64,000 bases of DNA from an uncultured Clostridia bacterium (GTDB lineage: Bacteria > Bacillota > Clostridia > TANB77 > CAG-508): the NCBI GenBank assembly GCA_944392455.1, contig CALXWP010000003.1:1-64000 (forward strand), read 5' to 3'. Position numbers and translations under genes: made by a program. Within the stretch, counting starts at the first letter, position 1. Every line of letters starts with the position of its first letter. Shown in pieces: positions 8,744-19,210 of the stretch. Under the pieces are notes generated by a model. That model was not told where the DNA came from. It saw only the letters and a program-made list of their open reading frames with translations, and searched no databases.

Positions 8744-9241
8744 ATGGAGAAAAGATTAAGTGAATTTTTAAAAATAGCTTATGAACATGGGAGAGTCAAA
8801 GATTTAAATGATGCATTTGAAGAATATCCTATTGATGAAGAATGGCATAAAGGAAAAGTTGAAAATGTATTAAATGAAAATGGTGAATCTTACAATGTTT
8901 ACGAAATCGGAGATATAGTTTTTGTTAAAGAATATAGTTATCCTGATGGTAAAACAGGCAATAATCATTTCTTTGTAATAATTGACCAAGACAATACAGC
9001 AGTTCCTATAGAAAATTTTGGAATGCTTATATCATCTAATTTGAATAAATTAAAGTTTAAATCTAATAAATTACTTGAAAAAGATGGGATAAACAATCTA
9101 GAAAAAGATAGTTTAGTTAAGACAGATGTTATATATAAAATACCAAATGAACAAATACTTTTTAAAATTGGTATAGTAACTTATGAAAAAATAGAAGAAT
9201 ACAAAAAGAGTTTTTACGATAGTTTAAAAAATAAAGATTAG
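8744..9241 (+). CDS. PemK/MazF-like domain protein (tentative)
   Basis: A 165-aa protein starting at ATG after AAAGGAGGTCTATT. After about 45 N-terminal helical residues comes YEIGDIVFVKEYSYPDGK, then NHFFVIID, and LVKTDVIYKIP towards the end. This layout resembles the SH3-like PemK/MazF fold (GDIVxVxFPF..., ...RPAxVLS..., ...S.xxxxxLxT) of endoribonuclease toxins. The key Arg of typical MazF is not obvious, so activity is uncertain. No antitoxin gene is seen beside it; a decayed Fic gene lies just upstream, suggesting remains of an accessory toxin module. It could also be a non-toxic relative. Confidence 0.45.
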   Translation: MEKRLSEFLKIAYEHGRVKDLNDAFEEYPIDEEWHKGKVENVLNENGESYNVYEIGDIVFVKEYSYPDGKTGNNHFFVIIDQDNTAVPIENFGMLISSNLNKLKFKSNKLLEKDGINNLEKDSLVKTDVIYKIPNEQILFKIGIVTYEKIEEYKKSFYDSLKNKD

Positions 9242-9373
9242 ATAATTAATAAAATGATAATACTATAAAAACTTGATTATATTAGTTATTAAGAAAGTAT
9301 TACAGGAAGTTGATTAATTTTTTATAAAATGGGTGTATTTACTTAAATTTTTAGAAAAGGAAATTTATAGTTT

Positions 9374-10111
9374 ATGTATATTGATAGAAGAATGATATTT
9401 TTAATAGTAGCATTAATGCTATTTAGTTCTGTAATGTCTTTACTTTCAAATGAAGGTGCATTACTTAGTTTAATTATTTCAATACCAGGATTATTAATAG
9501 CAATCACATTTCATGAATATGCACATGCTTTTGCAGCAGATAGATTAGGAGATGATACTCCAAGACGCCAAGGAAGACTTAATTTAAATCCATTTAAACA
9601 TTTAGATTTATTTGGAACAATAATGCTAGTATTTGCAAGATTTGGATGGGGAAAACCAGTTCAAATAAATCCTAGTAATTTTAATAGAAAGTTTTCACTT
9701 GCTAAAGCAGAAGCGATTGTTGCAGCTGCAGGTCCTGTTACAAATATAGTTCTTGCATTTATTTTTGAAATTATTACATGTGCTATTGTAAGATTTGCAC
9801 CAGAATTTTATATGTCACAAGCAGGATATATAACAGCTGCAGTGTTACAATCTATTGTTAGCATTAATGTAGGACTTGGAATATTTAATTTAATACCACT
9901 TCCACCACTTGATGGATCAAAAATACTAGGTGGATTTTTACCATATAGTGCAAGAGATTGGATGGATTCTCATAGTCAAATATTTGAAATGATATTTATA
10001 GTATTATGGATTGTAGGATTATTAAGTTTAATAATTTCACCTTTAATTAGTGCAGTTTATAGTGGTATAGCAAATTTATGTGCTAGTATGTTTGGATTAA
10101 CAGTTATTTAA
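9374..10111 (+). CDS. Site-2 protease family (M50) membrane metalloprotease
   Basis: A 245-aa polytopic membrane protein. Zinc ligands are in TFHEYAHAFAADRLGD (HExxH at about residues 47-51), and the third ligand in IPLPPLDGSKIL (NPDG-type, about 176-184). Membrane segments lie near 8-25, 30-50, 113-135, 150-172 and 205-235. No PDZ or CBS domain, so it belongs to the short, Rip/YwhC-like group. It probably cleaves substrates inside the membrane; its target cannot be inferred. Start ATG follows AAAAGGAAATTTATAGTTT, a slightly long spacing. It lies 21 bases before tsaD and may be co-transcribed. Confidence 0.85.
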   Translation: MYIDRRMIFLIVALMLFSSVMSLLSNEGALLSLIISIPGLLIAITFHEYAHAFAADRLGDDTPRRQGRLNLNPFKHLDLFGTIMLVFARFGWGKPVQINPSNFNRKFSLAKAEAIVAAAGPVTNIVLAFIFEIITCAIVRFAPEFYMSQAGYITAAVLQSIVSINVGLGIFNLIPLPPLDGSKILGGFLPYSARDWMDSHSQIFEMIFIVLWIVGLLSLIISPLISAVYSGIANLCASMFGLTVI

Positions 10112-10132
10112 GTATAGGAGATAGAGTTAAAA

Positions 10133-11125
10133 ATGAAGGATATACTTACATTAGGAATTGAATCAAGTTGTGATGAAACTTCTGTTGCCGTTGTAAAAAA
10201 CGGCAGAGAAGTTTTATCTAATATAATAAATTCACAAATAAAAATACATGAAAAATTTGGTGGAGTTGTACCAGAAATAGCTTCTAGAAATCATATAGAA
10301 GCTATTTCTGATGTAACCAAAAAAGCTTTAGAAGAAGCTAAAATAACATTTAATGATATAGATAATATTGCTTGTACATATGGACCAGGCTTAGTTGGAG
10401 CATTACTTGTAGGTGTGTCATATGCAAAAGGATTAAGTTATGCATTAAATAAACCACTTACAGGAACAAATCATATAGAAGGACATATTGCAGGAAATTA
10501 TATATCACATAAGGAATTAAGGCCTCCATTTTTATGTTTAATAATATCTGGAGGACATACTCATTTAGTACATATTTGTGATTATGATAAATTTGAAATA
10601 TTAGGTAGAACTAAAGATGATGCGATAGGAGAAGCATTTGATAAAGTTGCTAGAGTAATTGGACTTGGATATCCAGGGGGACCAAAAGTAGATAAGTTAG
10701 CAAAAGAAGGAAAGGCTAATATAGAGCTTCCTAAAACACATATTGATGGGCTAGATTTTAGTTTTAGTGGTATAAAAACAGCTATAATTAATCTACATCA
10801 TAAAAATCCTGATATTAATAAATCTGATTTATGTGCAAGTTTTGAAAAGTATGTTACAGATATTTTGTTAGAAAACACAATAAAAGCTGCTAAAATGTTA
10901 GATATAAATACAATTGCATTAGCTGGAGGGGTATCTGCAAATTCATATATAAGAGAGAACTTTATGAATTTAGAAAAAGAAGGATATAAAATATATTATC
11001 CAGATCCTATTCTTTGCACAGATAATGCAGCAATGATAGCATCTGCAGGATATTATAGATATATTTCAGGAGTAACTTCTGATTTGACATTAAATGCTAT
11101 ACCTAATTTAAAAATAGGTGAATAG
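10133..11125 (+). CDS. tsaD: tRNA N6-adenosine threonylcarbamoyltransferase TsaD
   Basis: A 330-aa protein of the Kae1/Gcp family, which transfers threonylcarbamoyl to A37 of ANN-decoding tRNAs. Nucleotide-fold motifs [14 protein letters not shown] (7-20) and [12 protein letters not shown] are at the start. The metal-binding HIEGHIAG (about 109-116) and the ISGGHTHL phosphate loop (about 132-139) follow. CTDNAAMIA closes the second half (about 285-293). Length matches the family (about 335). It follows the M50 protease closely. Its partners tsaB and tsaE are not in this window. Confidence 0.96.
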   Translation: MKDILTLGIESSCDETSVAVVKNGREVLSNIINSQIKIHEKFGGVVPEIASRNHIEAISDVTKKALEEAKITFNDIDNIACTYGPGLVGALLVGVSYAKGLSYALNKPLTGTNHIEGHIAGNYISHKELRPPFLCLIISGGHTHLVHICDYDKFEILGRTKDDAIGEAFDKVARVIGLGYPGGPKVDKLAKEGKANIELPKTHIDGLDFSFSGIKTAIINLHHKNPDINKSDLCASFEKYVTDILLENTIKAAKMLDINTIALAGGVSANSYIRENFMNLEKEGYKIYYPDPILCTDNAAMIASAGYYRYISGVTSDLTLNAIPNLKIGE

Positions 11126-11216
11126 TAATAAAATAATATTAAAAATGTTTTAAAAATTTTTAATAATTTAAATAGTTTGGCATAAATACTTAAGTATGAT
11201 TTGGAGGAAGAAAAAA

Positions 11217-11927
11217 ATGTCAATATATGTTATAGCTGATTTGCATTTATCATTTTCAAATAATAAACCAATGGATATATTTGGTGAAAATTGGAAAGAT
11301 CATGCAATCAAAATTGAAGAGAATTGGATAAAAAAAGTTAAAGAAGAAGATTATGTTATTCTTCCAGGTGACTTTTCTTGGGCAATGTATTTAGAAGAAA
11401 CAAAGCTTGATTTCCAATATTTGAATTCTTTACCAGGGAAAAAAATATTATTAAAAGGAAATCATGACTACTGGTGGAGTACGGTTACAAAAACAAATAA
11501 CTTTTTAAAAGATAATGATATAAAGAATATAGATATACTATATAATAACAGTTACCTGGCAGAAGATAAAATCATTGTAGGAACTAGAGGATGGAATATT
11601 TTAGATACTGATTGTGATTCTAAAATGATAAAAAGAGAATGTGCTAGACTTGAACTTTCAATTAAAGACGGAATTATAAAATTCGGAAATGATAAAGAAA
11701 TAATTGCATTTTTACATTATCCACCTATAACTAAAGAATATAGATCTATGCCAGAAAAAAGTGAATTTGTAAAAATATTGAATAAATATGGAATAAAAAG
11801 ATGCTATTATGGTCATCTTCATGGAAAGGCGCATAGTGATGCAGTAGAAGGAAAAATAGGAGAGATTACATATAGATTAATAAGTGCTGATTATTTAAAT
11901 TTTGATTTATTAAAAATTGATGATTAG
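11217..11927 (+). CDS. Metallophosphoesterase
   Basis: A calcineurin-like phosphoesterase of 236 aa. The dimetal motifs run in order: DLHL (about residues 7-10), GDFSW (51-55), GNHDYWW (82-88), HYPPI (about 166-170) and YGHLHG (about 199-204). I chose ATG 11217 because GGAGGA lies 7-10 bases before it, whereas the upstream ATG at 11196 would put the ribosome site inside the gene. The family acts on phosphodiesters or phosphomonoesters; substrate unknown. Confidence 0.85.
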   Translation: MSIYVIADLHLSFSNNKPMDIFGENWKDHAIKIEENWIKKVKEEDYVILPGDFSWAMYLEETKLDFQYLNSLPGKKILLKGNHDYWWSTVTKTNNFLKDNDIKNIDILYNNSYLAEDKIIVGTRGWNILDTDCDSKMIKRECARLELSIKDGIIKFGNDKEIIAFLHYPPITKEYRSMPEKSEFVKILNKYGIKRCYYGHLHGKAHSDAVEGKIGEITYRLISADYLNFDLLKIDD

Positions 11928-11980
11928 TTATGGAAAAAGTATAGAAAACATTAAAAATAAATAAAAAAATATGTAAACTA

Positions 11981-12008
11981 TTGCAAAATTAAAATAATAT
12001 GATATAAT
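11981..12008 (+). promoter_or_regulatory. tig promoter
   Basis: TTGCAA (11981-11986), 16-base spacer, TATAAT (12003-12008), 43 bases before the chosen tig start. Confidence 0.6.
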
Positions 12009-12050
12009 AATTAAGCTTATTAGAATATATATCGTGAAAGGATGAATAAA

Positions 12051-13334
12051 ATGAACGTAAAAGTTGAAAACACAGATAACAAAAATGAAGTAAAATTAAC
12101 ATTTAACATTGAAGCTGAAAAATTTGAAGAAGCAATGAAAAAGGTATATTCAAAAACAGCTAAATATTTTAATATACCAGGATTTAGAAAAGGAAAAGCA
12201 CCTATGCAATTAGTTGAAAGACAATATGGTTCAGCTATATTTTATGAAGATGCTTTTAATGAACTAGTACCTGAAATATATGATGAAGCTATTAAAGAAA
12301 ATAAAATAGAAGCAGTTAGCAAACCAAATATTGATATAGTTCAAATGGAAAAAGGAAAAGAATTAATATTTACTGCAGTAGTTGAAACAAAACCAGAAGT
12401 TGAACTTGGAAAATATAAAGGTGTAGAAATAAAGAAAATAGAATATAAAACAACTGATAAAGATATAGAACATGAATTAGGACATATGGCTGAAAGAAAT
12501 GCAAGACTTGTTACTATAGAAGATAGACCTGTAGAAAAAGGTGATATAACAATTATTGATTTCGAAGGATCTATAGACGGAGTAAAATTTGAAGGTGGAT
12601 CAGCAGAAAATCACGAATTAGAAATAGGAAGCAATACTTTTATACCAGGATTTGAAGACCAAATAATTGGAATGAAAATTGATGAAGTAAAAGATGTAAA
12701 AGTAAAATTCCCAGATGAATATTTTTCAAAAGATTTAGCTGGAAAAGATGCTGTATTTAAAGTAACTTTACATGAAATCAAGAAAAAGGAATTACCAAAA
12801 ATAGATGATGAATTTGCTAAAGATGTTAGTGAATTTGACACATTAGATGAATTAAAAAATAGTATAAAAGAAAGATTAGATACAGATAATGAAAGAAAAG
12901 CAAAATATGAGATAGAAGAAGAAGCTATAAAAACAGTTTGTGATAATACAAAATTAGATATTCCAAACGGAATGGTAGAACTTGAAATTGATAACATGAT
13001 GAAAGATATGGAAACAAGATTATCATATCAAGGATTAAATTTAAATCAATATATGCAAATGCTTGGAAAAACAGAGTCTGATATGAGAGGCGAATTCAAA
13101 GAACAAGCTGAAAGACAAATTAAATCAAGATTAGTATTAGAAGCAATTGTTAAAGCAGAAAACATAGAAGTAGAAGAAAAAGATGTTGCTGAAAAAGTTA
13201 AAGAAATGGCTAAACAATATGGTAGAAAAGAAGAAGAACTTCTTGAAAATGAACAATTAAAAGAATACATATCTGAAAATTTAAAAACAGAAAAAGCTAT
13301 TGACTTTATAGTAAAAAATGCAAAGAAAAAATAA
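12051..13334 (+). CDS. tig: Trigger factor
   Basis: A ribosome-associated chaperone and peptidyl-prolyl isomerase of 427 aa, close to the usual 430. The ribosome-docking GFRKGKAP is at about residues 42-49. The FKBP-type domain (about 155-245) contains GDITIIDFEGSIDG and PGFEDQIIGM. The helical arms fill the C-terminal part. I prefer ATG 12051 over 12042, because GAAAGGA (12036-12042) is at the right distance from 12051 and overlaps the earlier ATG. It precedes clpP and clpX, the usual Firmicutes order. Confidence 0.95.
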   Translation: MNVKVENTDNKNEVKLTFNIEAEKFEEAMKKVYSKTAKYFNIPGFRKGKAPMQLVERQYGSAIFYEDAFNELVPEIYDEAIKENKIEAVSKPNIDIVQMEKGKELIFTAVVETKPEVELGKYKGVEIKKIEYKTTDKDIEHELGHMAERNARLVTIEDRPVEKGDITIIDFEGSIDGVKFEGGSAENHELEIGSNTFIPGFEDQIIGMKIDEVKDVKVKFPDEYFSKDLAGKDAVFKVTLHEIKKKELPKIDDEFAKDVSEFDTLDELKNSIKERLDTDNERKAKYEIEEEAIKTVCDNTKLDIPNGMVELEIDNMMKDMETRLSYQGLNLNQYMQMLGKTESDMRGEFKEQAERQIKSRLVLEAIVKAENIEVEEKDVAEKVKEMAKQYGRKEEELLENEQLKEYISENLKTEKAIDFIVKNAKKK

Positions 13335-13353
13335 AATATAGAATGTAAAATAT

Positions 13354-13412
13354 AAAAGTTAGGGGGAAATTAGATTTATTAATAATAAATGTCTTTTACC
13401 ACTAACTTTTTA
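13354..13412 (+). terminator. Terminator between tig and clpP
   Basis: AAAAGTTAG (13354-13362) pairs with CTAACTTTT (13402-13410), extended imperfectly by GG/CC and AAA/TTT, then T residues. The loop is long. Confidence 0.55.
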
Positions 13413-13553
13413 TACTTTAAGAAAATAATATAAAAACATAAAAAAAGCTTGCAAAAGCATGTTCGTTATGTTATAAAATATAACAAAAAAATAAATATAT
13501 TTTATTCACATAAGAAAATTAAAATATATAAAATAAATAAGGAGGAATTTTTT

Positions 13554-14156
13554 ATGGAAAAAAATAGTTTAGTTCCATATGTTATAGAACAAACAGCTAA
13601 AGGAGAAAGATCTTATGATATTTTCTCAAGATTATTAAAGGATAGAATTATATTTTTAGGGGAAGATGTAAACGCTACAACAGCAAGTTTAGTTATAGCA
13701 CAATTATTATTCCTAGAGTCAGAAGATCCTGACAGAGAAATAAGTTTATACATTAATAGCCCAGGAGGATCTATTACAGATGGTATGGGTATAGTTGATA
13801 CAATGAATTATATTAAATGCCCAGTTTCTACAATATGTGTTGGATTAGCAGCAAGTTTTGGAGCAGTACTTCTTGCAAATGGAGAAAAAGGAAAAAGATT
13901 TGCAACACCTAATGCAGAAATATTAATTCACCAACCTTTAATAGGTGGAAATGGAATAGCAGGACAAACAACAGAAATAAAAATACATGCAGACCATATG
14001 ATTAAGACAAGAGAAAAATTAAATAAATTATTAAGTGATAAAACAGGTCAAAGTATTGAAACAATTGAAAGAGATACAGAAAGAGATCATTGGATGACAG
14101 CAGAAGAAGCTTTACAATATGGATTAATAGACGGTATAATGGACAAAAGAAAATAA
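13554..14156 (+). CDS. clpP: ATP-dependent Clp protease proteolytic subunit
   Basis: A 200-aa serine protease that forms the two-ring chamber used by ClpX. Catalytic Ser lies in [11 protein letters not shown] (about residue 97), His in [10 protein letters not shown] (about 122) and Asp in ERDTERDHW (about 171). The nucleophile elbow has Phe after Ser where Met is usual. Start ATG 13554 follows AAGGAGGAATTTTTT; the longer upstream frame lacks a ribosome site. clpX starts 26 bases after the stop, so the two form an operon. Confidence 0.97.
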   Translation: MEKNSLVPYVIEQTAKGERSYDIFSRLLKDRIIFLGEDVNATTASLVIAQLLFLESEDPDREISLYINSPGGSITDGMGIVDTMNYIKCPVSTICVGLAASFGAVLLANGEKGKRFATPNAEILIHQPLIGGNGIAGQTTEIKIHADHMIKTREKLNKLLSDKTGQSIETIERDTERDHWMTAEEALQYGLIDGIMDKRK

Positions 14157-14182
14157 TAAATTAAGATAAGGAGATAAATATT

Positions 14183-15508
14183 ATGTCAAATGGTAAACAA
14201 AAAAATATTAGATGTTCTTTTTGTGGTAAATCACAAGAGGAAGTAGACAGAATAATTGCAGGACCAGGCGTATATATTTGTAATGAATGTGTAAAAGTAT
14301 GTGCGAATATTGTAGAAGATGATTTATATGAAGATGCAGAAATGACATATACTTTAGCAGAAAATGAAGAATTACCAAACCCAGCAGAAATAAAAGAAAT
14401 ATTAGATACTTATGTTATAGGACAAGAAGAAGCGAAAAAAACACTAGCAGTTGCAGTGTATAACCATTATAAACGTATAAATAGTAAAAATGAAAAAGAT
14501 AAAAAAGATGATGATGTAGAACTTCAAAAAAGTAATGTATTGTTATTAGGTCCTACAGGTTGTGGTAAAACTCTTTTAGCACAAACACTTGCTAAAATAT
14601 TACAAGTGCCATTTGCAATAGCTGATGCTACAACACTTACTGAAGCTGGATACGTTGGAGAAGATGTTGAAAATATTTTATTAAAATTAATTCAAGCAGC
14701 AGATTATGATGTAGAAAAAGCACAAAAAGGAATTATATATATAGACGAAATTGATAAAATTTCTAGAAAATCAGAAAATCCTTCAATTACAAGAGATGTA
14801 AGTGGTGAGGGAGTACAACAAGCATTACTAAAAATAGTTGAAGGAACTATAGCTTCTGTACCACCACAAGGAGGCAGAAAACATCCTCATCAAGAGTTCA
14901 TACAAATAGATACTTCTAACATTTTATTTATATGTGGAGGTGCTTTTGAAGGACTAGAAAAAATAGTAAAAGATAGAATTGGTAAAAAATCAATGGGATT
15001 TGGAGCTACTATTGAAAGTAACAAAGATATTGATAAATATAAAGTTTTTGAACAATTATTACCACAAGATCTATTAAAATTTGGATTAATTCCAGAATTT
15101 GTCGGTCGTTTACCAATAGTTGCAACACTTGAAGAATTAGATAGGAATGCATTAATTGATATAGTTACAAAACCTAAAAATGCGTTAGTAAAACAATATA
15201 AAAAATTATTTGCAATGGATAATGTAGAACTTGAGTTTGAAGATGAAGCATTAGGTTTAATTGTAGATAAAGCAATAGAAAGAAAAACTGGTGCTAGAGG
15301 ACTTCGTTCTATTATAGAAGAAATTATGAGAGATATTATGTTTGAGATACCTTCAAATCCTAAAATAGAGAAGTGTATTATAACAAAAGAAACAGTAGCA
15401 AATGGAGAACCACCAAAAATAATAATTAACAATAATAGAGAAATTCCTAAAAAAACTAATACAGAAAGTAAAAAAGTAAATTCTAAAAAGAATGTTACAA
15501 CTGCATAA
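14183..15508 (+). CDS. clpX: ATP-dependent Clp protease ATP-binding subunit ClpX
   Basis: A 441-aa AAA+ unfoldase. The N-terminal four-cysteine zinc-binding domain (CSFCGK ... CNECVKVC, residues 11-40) binds adaptors and substrates. Walker A GPTGCGKT is near 122-129, Walker [11 protein letters not shown] near 188-197, and the pore loop GYVG near 158-161. [10 protein letters not shown] and the sensor-2 [10 protein letters not shown] follow. The last 25 residues are Asn/Lys-rich and not conserved. It is paired with clpP and closed by a strong terminator. Confidence 0.97.
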   Translation: MSNGKQKNIRCSFCGKSQEEVDRIIAGPGVYICNECVKVCANIVEDDLYEDAEMTYTLAENEELPNPAEIKEILDTYVIGQEEAKKTLAVAVYNHYKRINSKNEKDKKDDDVELQKSNVLLLGPTGCGKTLLAQTLAKILQVPFAIADATTLTEAGYVGEDVENILLKLIQAADYDVEKAQKGIIYIDEIDKISRKSENPSITRDVSGEGVQQALLKIVEGTIASVPPQGGRKHPHQEFIQIDTSNILFICGGAFEGLEKIVKDRIGKKSMGFGATIESNKDIDKYKVFEQLLPQDLLKFGLIPEFVGRLPIVATLEELDRNALIDIVTKPKNALVKQYKKLFAMDNVELEFEDEALGLIVDKAIERKTGARGLRSIIEEIMRDIMFEIPSNPKIEKCIITKETVANGEPPKIIINNNREIPKKTNTESKKVNSKKNVTTA

Positions 15509-15511
15509 AAC

Positions 15512-15576
15512 AAAGAATTATTATGAAGATTCTAAAAGTGTATGACTTTAAAGATTCTTTGTAATAATTCTTTTTT
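15512..15576 (+). terminator. Terminator after clpX
   Basis: AAAGAATTATTA (15512-15523) pairs perfectly with TAATAATTCTTT (15562-15573) and runs into T residues. The long loop contains a further small inverted repeat. Confidence 0.7.
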
Positions 15577-15668
15577 ATCTAATAGGAAATTTCTCATTTC
15601 CTATTAGATAAAAAGGATGCAATCACCATTTCCTGTAAGATTTTCTTCTTATATTCGGGAGCCTAAAT
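15574..15668 (+). repeat. Structured intergenic element, copy A
   Basis: A perfect 14-bp hairpin (15577-15590 with 15596-15609, loop TTCTC) is followed by AAAAAGG and, 40 bases on, TATATTCGGGAGCCTAAAT. A diverged copy with the same order and nearly the same length lies at 54301-54396, including a compensatory G-C to A-T change in the stem. This suggests a structured RNA or a mobile short repeat. Confidence 0.5.
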
Positions 15669-15747
15669 CTGCACCGATAAAGACTGGTTTTCACATCTTT
15701 GTTATAAATATATAGTAATTTAAATAAAGAATTAGGAGGTATAATAT

Positions 15748-16287
15748 ATGGATAAATTTTTAAAAAAAGCAGGGTGGACATCTATATTAACATCAATTAT
15801 TTTTGCAATAATTGGACTTATTATGATTTATAATCCTACAACTACAATGATGTTTATTTCTACAATAATAGGTGTATTTTTTATAGTAGTTGGAGTAATA
15901 AAACTTATAAATTACTTTGTAGGAAAAGGAAATAATTCTACTTTATTTACTAATGATATAGCATGGGGATTAATTGCAATAGTACTTGGATTAGTTACAA
16001 TGGTATATAGTAGTACTATTGAGAGCATATTAAGAATAATGATTGGTATTTGGATCATATATAGTGGATTTATGAGATTTACTGTGTCTTTTAGATTAAA
16101 AAATGTTAATAGTAAATTATGGGCATTTGTATTAATTTTAGCAGTAGCTATGATTGTTGGCGGTATTTATGTTACATTTTATCCAGGAGCATTAATTGTT
16201 ACTTTAGGAGTAATTATTTTAGTATATGCAATAATGGATTTAATTGAAAGCTTTATATTTATGAGAAACATGAAAGATATGTTATAA
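15748..16287 (+). CDS. HdeD/DUF308 family membrane protein
   Basis: A 179-aa protein with six closely spaced hydrophobic segments (about residues 12-30, 35-56, 70-88, 92-112, 122-142, 147-168), the duplicated three-helix plan of the DUF308/HdeD family. In enterobacteria HdeD is linked to acid resistance; here the role is unknown. Start ATG follows TTAGGAGGTATAAT. It is monocistronic, with a terminator after it. Confidence 0.75.
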   Translation: MDKFLKKAGWTSILTSIIFAIIGLIMIYNPTTTMMFISTIIGVFFIVVGVIKLINYFVGKGNNSTLFTNDIAWGLIAIVLGLVTMVYSSTIESILRIMIGIWIIYSGFMRFTVSFRLKNVNSKLWAFVLILAVAMIVGGIYVTFYPGALIVTLGVIILVYAIMDLIESFIFMRNMKDML

Positions 16288-16354
16288 AAAATCAAATAAT
16301 AAAATTATCAAAATAATATTAAATTTATAATCATAAAAATGCTTAAAATAAGCA

Positions 16355-16387
16355 AAAAAAGACACATATTTTTTGTGTGTCTTTTTT
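16355..16387 (+). terminator. Rho-independent terminator
   Basis: A perfect 12-bp stem (AAAAAAGACACA with TGTGTCTTTTTT) ends in a T-tract. Confidence 0.88.
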
Positions 16388-16513
16388 GTGTAAGAATTAT
16401 TAAAAATTTATGAAAAAGCTTTTCTTTTTAACTAATATATTATATAATAAATGAGTAATTTTCTACAAAATATTGGTATAATATTAGATGGAAAGTAAAG
16501 AGGAGGATTATCT

Positions 16514-19180
16514 ATGGACATAGATGATGATAAAACAAGAATATATGAAATAAACCCATCAAGAAGAGCAAAAAGAACTACAAGAAATTCAGAAAGTAAA
16601 AATTTAAGAACCAATAGTTCTAAAAATGGTAAAACAGGAAGGAATGGAAAAAAGCAAAAAAAGCATCCTAAATTACGCAAATTTATAAAAATATTTATAA
16701 TAATATGTATATTATTAGTATTAGCAGGAATTGGAGTTTTTGCTGCAATTTTCTTTAGTGATAAATGGAATATGACTCAAGAAGATTTAGTAATAAAAAT
16801 GCAAAACTCATCAACGTATAATGAAAATGGCGAATTATTACATGAAATTAGTGGAGAAGAAAATAGAAAAATAATTCCTTTATCAGAAATGGGAGAATAT
16901 ATTCCAAAAGCTTATGTAGCAATAGAAGATGAAAGATTCTATAAACATAATGGAATAGATTTATACAGAACAGCAGGAGCAATATTTACATATATAGTAA
17001 ATGGAGGAAGTTCTTCATTTGGTGGTAGTACCATAACACAACAATTGGTAAAGAACTTAATGGAAGATGATGATGATAGTATTGCAAGAAAAATAAGAGA
17101 ATGGTCACGTGCATATAAAGTTGAACAAATGCTATCAAAGAGTCAAATACTAGAATTGTATTTAAATGAAATATTCATGGGCGATACAGTTTATGGTGTA
17201 GAGAGTGGATCTAAATACTATTTTAATAAATCAGCAAAAGATTTAAGTTTAGCAGAATCTGCTTTCTTAGCAGGAATAAATGATTCGCCAAACTACTATA
17301 ATCCATTTGGCGAAGAAGATAAAACTGAAACAATTAAAAATAAAACTAAATTAGTTCTAGGAAAAATGTTAGAAGTAAAAGATGAAAATGGAGAAACATT
17401 TATTACTCAAGAGGAATATGATGAAGCAGTAGCTGAAGTAGATGCAGGTTTAAAATTTGAAAAAGGTGAATTTGATAATTCATCAGATCTATCTTTCTTA
17501 GAAGTCGAAGCTATAGATGAAGTAATAGAAGATATGATGGAAAAATATGAAATTGATAGAGAAGCTGCTGAAACTAGAGTATATAACAATGGATATAAGA
17601 TTTATACAACACAAAATAATGAAATCCAAGATATAATGGAAGAAGAATATTTAGATGATTCTCATATTGTAGATGCAACAGATCCAGATGCAGAAGAAGG
17701 TGCACATTCACAATCAGGTATGGTTATAATTGATCATACAAATGGTCAAGTAGTAGGTTGTGTAGGCGGTCTTGGAGATGATTCTCCAACATATGGATTG
17801 GATAGAGCAACATCACAAAGGCAAGCAGGATCTGCAATGAAACCATTAGCTGCAGTTGCACCAGGTTTAGAAAACAATGTAATAACTGAAGCTACAGTAT
17901 ATGATGATTCACCAACAAGATTTGGTGGAGATCCATTTAATAATTCAACAGGATATTATGGATTAATAACTGTAAAAAAAGCAATTGAGGTTTCATCAAA
18001 TGTAGTTAATCTGAAAATTATTTCAAATGTAGGAACAGATACAGCAGTAGACTTTCTAAATGAAATAGGAATGCCTCAGTTTACACATGAAGATGATGCA
18101 ATGATAACACTTGTTTTAGGAGGTTCTGCACATGGAGCATCACCACTTCAAATGGCAGCAGGATATGCAATGATTGCAAATGGCGGTGAATATATTGAAC
18201 CTACATTCTATACAAAAGTAGAAGATAATAATGGAAATGTTATATTAGAATCAGAACAAGAAACAAAAAGAGTAATGTCTGAAGCAAATGCATATATATT
18301 ATCAGACATATTAACAGCGCCTGTTACAGGATCACAAGGAACTGCAAGTCAATGTGCAATTTCTGGAATGGATGTAGCAGCAAAAACTGGTACAACAACA
18401 AGCTTTAAAGATAGATGGCTTTGTGGATTTACTCCATATTATGCAGCAGCAACATGGTATGGATTTGATACTCCAGAATCAATACCTGGAGGAGGAAATC
18501 CTGCAAGAGATATTTGGGCAGCTATAATGGATGATGTACATAGTGATTTAGATGGAGCAAGATTTGAAAAGCCAGATAATATAGTAGAAAAAAAGATATG
18601 TACTGACTCTGGAAATTTAGCAACAAGTGGATGTACTCATACAGCTACAGCAGTATTTGTAGAAGGAACAGTTCCGGATAAATGTGAGGGACATAAGACT
18701 GTAGAAATATGTTCAGAAACAGGAAAACTTGCAACAGAATATTGCCCAGAAACTAAAAAGAAAACATATTTATCAACACCTGAAAAAGAAATCAATCCAA
18801 ATTGGAGTACTAATGCCGGAAATAAATATAGTGAAATAACAGAAACATGTGATAAACATACTGAAGAAACAATGTCAGTTGAAGTTATAAATGTAGTAGG
18901 TATGACTGAAGCTGCAGCAAGGAAGGCTTTAAGTGGCTTGAATATAAGTGTAGTATATGAAAGTGATAATTCTAAAGAAAATGGAGTTGTATTAAGCCAA
19001 AGTGTAGCAGCAGGAAAGAAACTTGTGCAAGGTGATTCAATCACAATTATAGTAAATGAAGTAACTGCTACAGATCCAGAAGATCCAACTACTCCGGAAG
19101 ATCCAGGAGATTCAGAAACAGATCCAGAAGAGCCGACTACTCCGGAAACTCCAACTGATCCAGGAGAAGGGAATACATAA
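16514..19180 (+). CDS. Class A penicillin-binding protein with PASTA domain
   Basis: An 888-aa bifunctional peptidoglycan synthase. A basic cytoplasmic tail (1-55) and one membrane segment (about 57-78) are followed by the GT51 glycosyltransferase (EDERFYKHNGID near 137, GGSTITQQLVKNL near 174). The transpeptidase has SAMK as SxxK near 440, SSN near 496 and KTGTTT near 625. A PASTA repeat (about 792-853) and an Asp/Pro/Thr-rich tail end the protein; the tail is encoded by near-tandem GAAGATCC/CCGGAA units. Start ATG follows GAGGAGGATTATCT. cysS begins 30 bases after the stop, so they are probably co-transcribed. Confidence 0.93.
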   Translation: MDIDDDKTRIYEINPSRRAKRTTRNSESKNLRTNSSKNGKTGRNGKKQKKHPKLRKFIKIFIIICILLVLAGIGVFAAIFFSDKWNMTQEDLVIKMQNSSTYNENGELLHEISGEENRKIIPLSEMGEYIPKAYVAIEDERFYKHNGIDLYRTAGAIFTYIVNGGSSSFGGSTITQQLVKNLMEDDDDSIARKIREWSRAYKVEQMLSKSQILELYLNEIFMGDTVYGVESGSKYYFNKSAKDLSLAESAFLAGINDSPNYYNPFGEEDKTETIKNKTKLVLGKMLEVKDENGETFITQEEYDEAVAEVDAGLKFEKGEFDNSSDLSFLEVEAIDEVIEDMMEKYEIDREAAETRVYNNGYKIYTTQNNEIQDIMEEEYLDDSHIVDATDPDAEEGAHSQSGMVIIDHTNGQVVGCVGGLGDDSPTYGLDRATSQRQAGSAMKPLAAVAPGLENNVITEATVYDDSPTRFGGDPFNNSTGYYGLITVKKAIEVSSNVVNLKIISNVGTDTAVDFLNEIGMPQFTHEDDAMITLVLGGSAHGASPLQMAAGYAMIANGGEYIEPTFYTKVEDNNGNVILESEQETKRVMSEANAYILSDILTAPVTGSQGTASQCAISGMDVAAKTGTTTSFKDRWLCGFTPYYAAATWYGFDTPESIPGGGNPARDIWAAIMDDVHSDLDGARFEKPDNIVEKKICTDSGNLATSGCTHTATAVFVEGTVPDKCEGHKTVEICSETGKLATEYCPETKKKTYLSTPEKEINPNWSTNAGNKYSEITETCDKHTEETMSVEVINVVGMTEAAARKALSGLNISVVYESDNSKENGVVLSQSVAAGKKLVQGDSITIIVNEVTATDPEDPTTPEDPGDSETDPEEPTTPETPTDPGEGNT

Positions 19181-19210
19181 TAAAAATATTTTGCAGGAGG
19201 AAATTTTAAT

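Noticed and set aside
13449..13553. N-terminal extension of ClpP
   Set aside because: The extra 35 codons are basic, not conserved, and precede the strong AAGGAGGAA ribosome site of ATG 13554.
14890..15513. Minus-strand ORF of 207 codons over clpX
   Set aside because: Shadow frame: clpX is fully conserved on the plus strand.
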